This document shows, piece by piece, positions 8,479 to 12,550 of a stretch of DNA of 12,550 nt. Every line of letters begins with the position of its first letter. Position 1 is the first letter of the stretch. The translations under genes were made by a program, and so were the position numbers. The notes below the pieces were generated by a model. It saw only the letters and a program-made list of their open reading frames with translations. It had not been told where the DNA came from and made no database searches. The stretch covers positions 1-12,550 of the forward strand of contig JAYODU010000019.1 of NCBI GenBank assembly GCA_038106445.1, read 5' to 3'. Source of the DNA: Pseudemcibacter sp038106445 (GTDB lineage Bacteria; Pseudomonadota; Alphaproteobacteria; Sphingomonadales; Emcibacteraceae).

Positions 8479-10041
8479 TACGTTATTGAACTCACCTACC
8501 AACAACGCTGGATATAATCTTTTTGTTACTATATTTCCGACTCTCAATATTCCGGAATATCCCTCTAGCCCCACAGCATTTTCCATATAAACATAGTTCC
8601 AGTCATATGAGATTTTACTTTCATCATTTTTTATAAAATCATTACCGCAACAAACATCTGGTAATATGTTTATCTTGTAATAGCCATCTGGTATGAACGT
8701 TGGAATTTCAGTTGTTAGATTAAATTCTCCTGTATATACACGATCACTTTCTTTTTCTAGCTCATTTACTATGAAGCTACCTAATAGAATATCTGCTCTA
8801 CCGTCGGAATTTTCGATTGGGAAGCCTGTCACAGTCATATGTGTCGATGAGTTCTCAGGCGACATGTCAGTTAAGTAACCGCTCTCATCAATTATTGGAT
8901 TAATGTAAACGTTAAATCTATTAGAGGCTAACTCTGGCGCATCGTTGAAACCATTTTCTTTGACTACTTCTAGGCTTCCTACAAGTTCAAGAGTTTCCCC
9001 CTGGGTTTTATCGAGGCCATTTGTTGCGGCACTTGCATGTATAATAGAGCCGACCGATCCACCATACACACGGCCAGTAGTATCAGAAGCCAAGATACTG
9101 CCCATTAGAGATACATGCAGGTCAGACTCATCATCTTCACGTTGTGGGACCTGTTTTACTGTGCCCATTCCGTGTTGAGGAAACATCTCGTTGGAATCGT
9201 TCATAGTTTTATATATGGCTATTTGATCTTTAGGAAACGCCTGGAATTTAATCCCAAATGATCCATCCTCGCTTGAGCCAAGTGTACTGTATCTTCCTGT
9301 ATTCATATTGAATACATTAATGATTTTTACTCCTTCTACGGCTCCAGGTTTCCCTACAATCAGAACATGACCAGTGTCTGTTAAGTTTGTTATTGAAATT
9401 AATTCGGGATTGGGAGGCAGGTCTGTATTTATCCCAAGTTGAATTGCATCTGACTCATTGATTTCTACCTGTTTTATATTTTTGCTTTCGAGCGAAAAAC
9501 CTTTTACATAATATTTAGAGCTTCTTTCTAGAATTACCTCACCAACCTTTGCGATATATTTTCCTATTGGCAGCTCCGCATTTAAGCTTAGTTGGCTGCT
9601 GCTTATCTGTCTGAAATATTTTGGCCCAAATTCATAATCTTTCTGATTCATCCCAAGATCAATATTTCTCAAAGTAAATTTCGGATTTATAAAATTAGAT
9701 TCTGGGATTGTGACGTCTATCGATACAGATACGGCTTCATCTAGATAAACATAGGTATCATTTACATCCTGATCGCTGCCATTAACATGGACAGGAAAGC
9801 TAATGTATTTTGTATTATTTATTTCTTTAATTAGCTGTATTTTATCGTTAGGCCTGGCATCAAACTCGAAATATCCATACTCATTTGTCTTACCAACTAA
9901 TTTATCGTTCTCGTATATCTCTGCATCAGATATATTTTCTCCATTATTCTTAGCATAAACTTTCCAGCCTGCCATCAATTCTGCTGGGGTAAATCCAAAA
10001 ATTGCTATAAATACAAATAACAGCGTATTTTTATTTGACAT
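8476..10041 (-). CDS. N-terminal fragment (521 residues) of the interrupted giant protein, still with a signal peptide
   Basis: ATG 10041 opens a Sec signal peptide (about residues 1-24, ELMA before GWKVYA) that lines up with the plus-strand homologue at the same residue. A carboxypeptidase-regulatory-like module follows (about 25-75), then an Ig-like module with GKPGAVEGV and SEDGSFGIKFQAF (about 224-278), then the conserved block SPENSSTHMTVTG (394-406). A vicinal Cys464-Cys465 pair is absent from the homologue. The fragment ends at EFNNV followed by TAG, where the homologue continues EFNNGDRG. If expressed, it could be exported as a truncated protein carrying the first third of the architecture. 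The Shine-Dalgarno sequence is weak: GGAAGAG lies about 20 nt upstream, which is too far. Confidence 0.55.
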   Translation of the reverse strand: MSNKNTLLFVFIAIFGFTPAELMAGWKVYAKNNGENISDAEIYENDKLVGKTNEYGYFEFDARPNDKIQLIKEINNTKYISFPVHVNGSDQDVNDTYVYLDEAVSVSIDVTIPESNFINPKFTLRNIDLGMNQKDYEFGPKYFRQISSSQLSLNAELPIGKYIAKVGEVILERSSKYYVKGFSLESKNIKQVEINESDAIQLGINTDLPPNPELISITNLTDTGHVLIVGKPGAVEGVKIINVFNMNTGRYSTLGSSEDGSFGIKFQAFPKDQIAIYKTMNDSNEMFPQHGMGTVKQVPQREDDESDLHVSLMGSILASDTTGRVYGGSVGSIIHASAATNGLDKTQGETLELVGSLEVVKENGFNDAPELASNRFNVYINPIIDESGYLTDMSPENSSTHMTVTGFPIENSDGRADILLGSFIVNELEKESDRVYTGEFNLTTEIPTFIPDGYYKINILPDVCCGNDFIKNDESKISYDWNYVYMENAVGLEGYSGILRVGNIVTKRLYPALLVGEFNNV

Positions 10042-10447
10042 ATATATTAGTTATATTGCGCTCTTCCAAGCTTAGGCAGATTTATCTTAGCTAGAATGAA
10101 TCATTATAGAATTTATAATTTACTTACTTTAAATTTTAGAGCTCTAACTTTTACTTGAGCAATTCCATTTGGGCAGACAAAGCCATTTGCTAATTCTGTA
10201 GCTCTTCATACTCATTGTCATGCAAACCAGAACCTATGCCTCAGAGCTTTAGAAATCAGAACACAAGCTACTGGTTTTTGATGCTGATCCCACTAAATCG
10301 TACATCATAAAGAAAGTAAAACTAAAGATCTTTTCGTGTCGTGCCCCTTGTGTTTACTATAACCCGAATTCAATTACTGGCTAGCATAGTCAAAGATAAA
10401 AGTAGTCTATTGCTGAGCGCTTCCAAAAGTCCCGAGCGTAAGGATGA
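10042..10447. other. AT-rich intergenic region of about 400 bp
   Basis: This is a divergent region between the minus-strand giant gene and the small plus-strand ORF. No convincing coding frame was found on either strand. The left part (10090-10140) is very AT-rich and holds TATAAT-like hexamers on both strands. No operator-like symmetric repeat, tRNA or transposon end was recognised. Confidence 0.4.
10103..10132 (-). promoter_or_regulatory. Possible promoter for the minus-strand giant gene
   Basis: On the minus strand a perfect TATAAT lies at 10108-10103, about 60 nt upstream of the ATG at 10041. Eighteen bases further upstream TTAAAG (10132-10127) is a weak -35 match (three of six). The -10 hexamer is perfect, but AT-rich DNA yields such hexamers by chance; another TATAAT occurs on the plus strand at 10114-10119. 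Confidence 0.3.
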
Positions 10448-10660
10448 ATGGCAATTTCCCAGCGAGATAAGAAACTAATCACTCCTATCAATCCCCAAGC
10501 AACGACCCGCTTTTTGCTGCATGTCTTTGCTTACAACCTGGACCTTGCCAATATTAAGGAATCAGATAAATCGGTGCTGGTAGGCTGGAATCCATCCACA
10601 TTCAAGAAAAACCTCAACCAACTCCTTTACAATATACAACGGGCAGGCAGCATAGACTGA
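10448..10660 (+). CDS. Small ORF of unknown function (70 residues)
   Basis: The ATG at 10448 is preceded directly by an in-frame TGA. AAGGA at 10440-10444 is a Shine-Dalgarno-like sequence but stands only 3 nt from the start, which is too close to be ideal. The product is basic at its N-terminus and then mixed hydrophobic and polar (LLHVFAYNLDLANI, then FKKNLNQLLYNIQRAG), consistent with a few helices. It has no signal peptide, membrane segment or cysteine. I do not recognise a family. It could be a small gene, a remnant of a longer gene, or a chance ORF; the protein-like helical periodicity slightly favours real coding. It lies where the AT-rich giant-gene region gives way to more GC-rich DNA. 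Confidence 0.35.
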   Translation: MAISQRDKKLITPINPQATTRFLLHVFAYNLDLANIKESDKSVLVGWNPSTFKKNLNQLLYNIQRAGSID

Positions 10661-10942
10661 CCTAGGCAAATAGCGGAAGCCTCCAGGGCTGCTCACAGAC
10701 ATCTAGTCTACTGACGGACAAATAATGATTGTCGAGAACTCCAGCCCTCAGCGGCTTTATACAGCCTCCTGAGATCTCTCCTAGACCAATCCTCTGACCT
10801 TAGCCGGGGTCTCAATAAGGGGGCGGGAGGGGCTGTCACAGTGCCACACCGTTATTGCACTTGCCCAGATACTTAAATACGGGTGTACCTACAGTGTTAG
10901 TATGAGGTAACTTTTCACAAATCCTAAAATAATGTAATTCCT
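10661..10942. other. Non-coding gap, locally more GC-rich than the rest of the window
   Basis: About 10670-10860 is visibly richer in G and C than the flanks (for example GGGGGCGGGAGGGGC near 10819-10833). All frames I read here are broken by stops, so it is probably non-coding or a decayed gene. It contains the inverted repeat listed separately. The right end turns AT-rich and must carry the promoter and leader of the next gene, but I could not pick out one convincing -35/-10 pair. Confidence 0.4.
10677..10757. repeat. Imperfect inverted repeat, arms 10677-10691 and 10742-10757
   Basis: The left arm AAGCCTCCAGGGCTG pairs with the right arm CAGCCCTCAGCGGCTT. The reverse complement of the right arm reads AAGCC, four different bases, then AGGGCTG, so 12 bases match around a short mismatch with one indel. 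The arms are 50 bp apart with no gene between them. It could be a hairpin after the 70-residue ORF or the relic ends of a small mobile element. No target-site duplication was confirmed. Confidence 0.35.
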
Positions 10943-11434
10943 ATGAGCCGACTACTTCATACAACGCTTATTCTTAGTTCATTACTCTTCGTTACACAGG
11001 TCTATGCCGAACGCGATGAAAACAGCGTGAAAGAAGATGAACGGGCGATAAAAGCATTATTTGATAACTGGATAACCGCCACCACAGAGGGGAATCTCAA
11101 TCTTGCGCAACAGGCTATTGCTGATGACGCTATATTTTTAGTGCCGGGTGTCGGTGTAATGGACAAGATGACATTTGCGCAAGCAGCCGCGGGGGAGTCA
11201 CCTGAAGATTCTCCAATGATTTATGACCTCAGTAGCAACATTCGTGAGATAAGAGTTATCGGAGAATATGCTTATCTTTGGTCAGAGTCGGAACTAAATA
11301 TTACACCTAAACAGGGCGGTGATACTGTAACAATGGCGGGGCATTCTCTTTCTATATTGCAAAAAATTGATGGCCAATGGCAGATTATTCGCGATGCGAA
11401 CACTATTACAGCGGTTCCGGAAATATCGAGATAA
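10943..11434 (+). CDS. Secreted DUF4440 / SnoaL-like (NTF2-fold) protein, SgcJ/EcaC type
   Basis: The 163-residue product has a clear Sec signal peptide (residues 1-22, ending QVYA before ERDEN). The rest is the size and pattern of the NTF2-like DUF4440 family: an N-terminal helix DERAIKALFDNWITATTEGN (33-52), the A-DDAIFLVPGVGVMDK segment, a strand-rich middle (IREIRVIGEYAYLWSE) and the closing strands LSILQKIDGQWQIIRDAN. Such proteins form small cone-shaped barrels with a pocket. Members range from enzymes to binding proteins, so the substrate cannot be stated. The exported form suggests a periplasmic or extracellular site. The ATG 10943 start is chosen because it gives the signal peptide, although the Shine-Dalgarno sequence is poor. 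It is followed 230 bp later by another secreted protein on the same strand. Confidence 0.85.
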   Translation: MSRLLHTTLILSSLLFVTQVYAERDENSVKEDERAIKALFDNWITATTEGNLNLAQQAIADDAIFLVPGVGVMDKMTFAQAAAGESPEDSPMIYDLSSNIREIRVIGEYAYLWSESELNITPKQGGDTVTMAGHSLSILQKIDGQWQIIRDANTITAVPEISR

Positions 11435-11664
11435 TTACGGGTGAATTTATTAAACTCTATGATTGCTTTAAGGATCCGCAACTATAGCCTTCAGACTTTT
11501 TAGGACAGAATTCCTGATTATTACTGGCCATGATTTGCCGCCATACTCGCCGCATTATGAAACAAGATAAATTTCAACGGCCAGCAAATAATCAACTGTT
11601 GGAAAAGATAGAATTATTCAAATAAAAATCCTTAATAATTACGAGCAAATCAGGAGAAATTGCC
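11435..11664. other. Intergenic gap between the DUF4440-like and DUF1080-like genes
   Basis: This 230-bp gap is AT-rich and non-coding. TTGGAA followed 18 bases later by TAAAAA (near 11599-11628) is a weak promoter-like pair for the downstream gene. No terminator hairpin was recognised. The length suggests the two genes are separately transcribed, but this is not shown. Confidence 0.3.
11652..11657 (+). promoter_or_regulatory. Strong Shine-Dalgarno site for the DUF1080-like gene
   Basis: AGGAGA lies 7 nt before ATG 11665. This is the only near-consensus ribosome binding site in the window and fixes that start. The giant genes and the DUF4440-like gene have weak sites by comparison. Confidence 0.7.
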
Positions 11665-12240
11665 ATGCAATATCAAAAGATACTGAATACATCGCCAATT
11701 GCGATAGCAGCCCTATTAACTTCTATATCCTTTGCTGCAAATGGACAGAATATGTCAGGTAGCTTTGATGGCTGGCACCAAGTCGGTAATGCCAACTGGC
11801 GCATTGAGGAAGGGCAGTTTGTTTCTGATGAAGGTAATGGCCATCTTGTGACAGACCGTTCGTATCTAGACTTCCGTATCACCGCAGAATTTTTTGTAGA
11901 TGTCCCTACAGCCAATAGTGGGATTTACTTCCGCATTACCGATGAGAACTCAATTCGCGACACCAATGCCTATGAGGCAAATATCAACGATGAGCGGCCA
12001 GATATGGAGAAAAGCACTGGCGCTCTGGTCAATCATGTGCCCCCCGGTGAATTTATCAAGACGGCAGGTCAGTGGAATACCTATGAAGTTACAGCCCAGG
12101 GTGACCATATTGTGATTGTCCTCAATGGAATAACCACGGTAGATACTCACAATACTATACACACCAATAGTGGACCGGTGTCATTACAGCACTTGGCTGG
12201 TGAGGTTAGGTTCCGCAACGTAATGATTGAGGCGCTTTGA
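11665..12240 (+). CDS. Secreted DUF1080-like protein (3-keto-disaccharide hydrolase family, concanavalin-A-like fold)
   Basis: The 191-residue product has a signal peptide (about residues 1-24, SFA before ANG). The mature part shows the DUF1080 pattern in order: W45-R-I-E-E-G-Q and LVTDRSYLDFRITAEF (61-76), NSGIYFR (84-90), YEANINDE (103-110), TGAL (118-121), GQWNTYEV (135-142), LNG (153-155), and the ending GPVSLQHLAGEVRFRNVMIE (170-189). The family adopts a concanavalin-A-like sandwich. Its formal name is putative 3-keto-disaccharide hydrolase, but many members are uncharacterised and may only bind glycans. This is a compact single-domain member. It follows a secreted DUF4440-like gene on the same strand, so the two may act together outside the cytoplasm, but the gap makes an operon uncertain. 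Confidence 0.85.
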   Translation: MQYQKILNTSPIAIAALLTSISFAANGQNMSGSFDGWHQVGNANWRIEEGQFVSDEGNGHLVTDRSYLDFRITAEFFVDVPTANSGIYFRITDENSIRDTNAYEANINDERPDMEKSTGALVNHVPPGEFIKTAGQWNTYEVTAQGDHIVIVLNGITTVDTHNTIHTNSGPVSLQHLAGEVRFRNVMIEAL

Positions 12241-12457
12241 TCGAGCTAATAAGGATAACGATGACAAAGATATTTTAAGTGACGATAAAGGAAATTTCGG
12301 AAATCCTTAAATATCACTTGATGATGGACAGCCAAACTTTATTAGTTTTTAGAGTAGGTAATATTGCTGGCATGATTGAATTTGCTGTTCCACATGCCGG
12401 AGGCTGCTGAAACAATATGAGCTTCATCGACGGCACCCATCTAGGCCTGGCGGATTT
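12241..12457. other. Intergenic region between convergent genes
   Basis: It lies between the TGA of the DUF1080-like gene and the stop of the partial minus-strand gene. It holds the hairpin at 12277-12319 and a weaker stem, GGCATG/CATGCC, at 12369-12398 with an 18-nt loop. Composition rises in G and C toward the right. No further gene is supported. Confidence 0.4.
12277..12319. terminator. Hairpin, possible bidirectional terminator
   Basis: AAGTGA (12277-12282) pairs with TCACTT (12314-12319). Inside, AAGG pairs with CCTT and ATTT with AAAT around a CGG loop. The hairpin is about 37 bp after the DUF1080-like stop and lies downstream of the opposing minus-strand gene, where a shared terminator would be expected. 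It is AT-rich and lacks an immediate T-tract, so a rho-independent role is only possible. Confidence 0.35.
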
Positions 12458-12550
12458 TCATTCGAAGCTGAAGATATCGCTTTCCTTTTTCTGGTCCTCC
12501 ATGCCCTGTTCATGAAACTGTTCCCAGTTCTGTGCCCATGGCCTGCCGTA
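12458..12550 (-). CDS. C-terminal 30 residues of a minus-strand gene (5' end outside the window)
   Basis: Reading the minus strand from the window edge, 30 codons stay open to a TGA at 12460-12458. The peptide begins YGRPWAQNWEQFHEQG and ends KESDIFSFE. It is rich in charged residues and glutamine with two tryptophans, which looks like a genuine soluble C-terminus. Local DNA is more GC-rich than the giant genes. I do not recognise the family. The evidence is limited to composition and the open frame. A 32-codon plus-strand ORF overlaps it (12417-12515) and is judged less likely. Confidence 0.45.
   Translation of the reverse strand, partial: YGRPWAQNWEQFHEQGMEDQKKESDIFSFE

Larger units (their letters stand above)
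5509..10041 (-). pseudogene. Second giant secreted protein gene, homologous to 887-5407 and interrupted by three in-frame stops
   Basis: Read on the minus strand from ATG 10041 to TAG 5509, this is 1511 codons, almost the length of the plus-strand gene, and it aligns with that gene from signal peptide to C-terminus. The frame is open from 10041 to 8479 and from 8436 to 5509, and both parts are in the same phase. Between them lie TAG (8476-8478), TGA (8470-8472) and TAG (8437-8439). The 456 bases between the two start-to-stop ORFs translate in the same phase, apart from these stops, into sequence that clearly matches the homologue (for example LEPAIPLLG against LEPFVPQLG, and EGYIEDVFGNRY against EGYIEDQFGNIY). 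From EFNN (before the lesion) to LEP (after it) both proteins span 50 codons, so there is no net indel. The copy is therefore a nearly intact gene with one short damaged patch. A local sequencing error is a serious alternative. Confidence 0.8.

Noticed and set aside
12417..12515. Short plus-strand ORF beginning MSFIDGTHLGL (32 residues)
   Set aside because: It overlaps the minus-strand open frame that reaches the window edge, and its ending is low-quality (SLSFFWSSMPCS). The minus-strand peptide looks more like a real protein.

Overview
This is an AT-rich bacterial window dominated by very large secreted proteins. The clear Sec signal peptides on four genes (one of them disrupted), the bacterial starts (ATG and TTG) and the families present (DUF4440/NTF2-like, DUF1080, fibronectin III, Ig-like repeats) fit a Gram-negative bacterium. 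A marine or soil gammaproteobacterium is my best guess, but nothing here fixes the taxon. No rRNA, tRNA, CRISPR array, intact insertion sequence or phage gene is visible.

Layout. (1) Bases 1-477 hold the 3' end of a plus-strand gene. Its C-terminus looks like the beta-rich ending of a secreted protein. (2) Bases 478-886 are an AT-rich gap with a 14-bp palindrome and a possible promoter. (3) Bases 887-5407 encode an intact 1506-residue secreted, multi-domain, beta-rich protein of no recognised function. (4) Facing it across about 100 bp, bases 10041 down to 5509 on the minus strand hold a full-length, clearly homologous second copy. It is broken by three in-frame stop codons packed into 42 nt (8437-8478). 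Outside that patch the frame is open along its whole length. (5) Bases 10042-10942 hold a possible promoter, an unrecognised 70-residue ORF and a more GC-rich, apparently non-coding stretch with an imperfect inverted repeat. (6) Bases 10943-12240 carry two small secreted proteins on the plus strand: a DUF4440/SnoaL-like NTF2-fold protein and a DUF1080-like protein. (7) Bases 12241-12550 hold a hairpin and the last 30 codons of a minus-strand gene that runs out of the window.

The central point is the convergent pair of about 1.5-kb-residue homologues. Both share a signal peptide, a carboxypeptidase-regulatory-like N-terminal module, an Ig-like module, a large conserved core I cannot match to a named family, two related copies of an Ig-like repeat, an FN3 domain with four conserved cysteines, and a conserved C-terminal domain. 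Codons differ widely where the amino acids are identical, so the duplication, or separate acquisition, is old. The disrupting lesion in the minus-strand copy is confined to one short patch and is probably recent. No enzyme motif was seen, and a role in adhesion or surface structure is inference only. The two genes on the right are compositionally different and probably unrelated to the giant pair.
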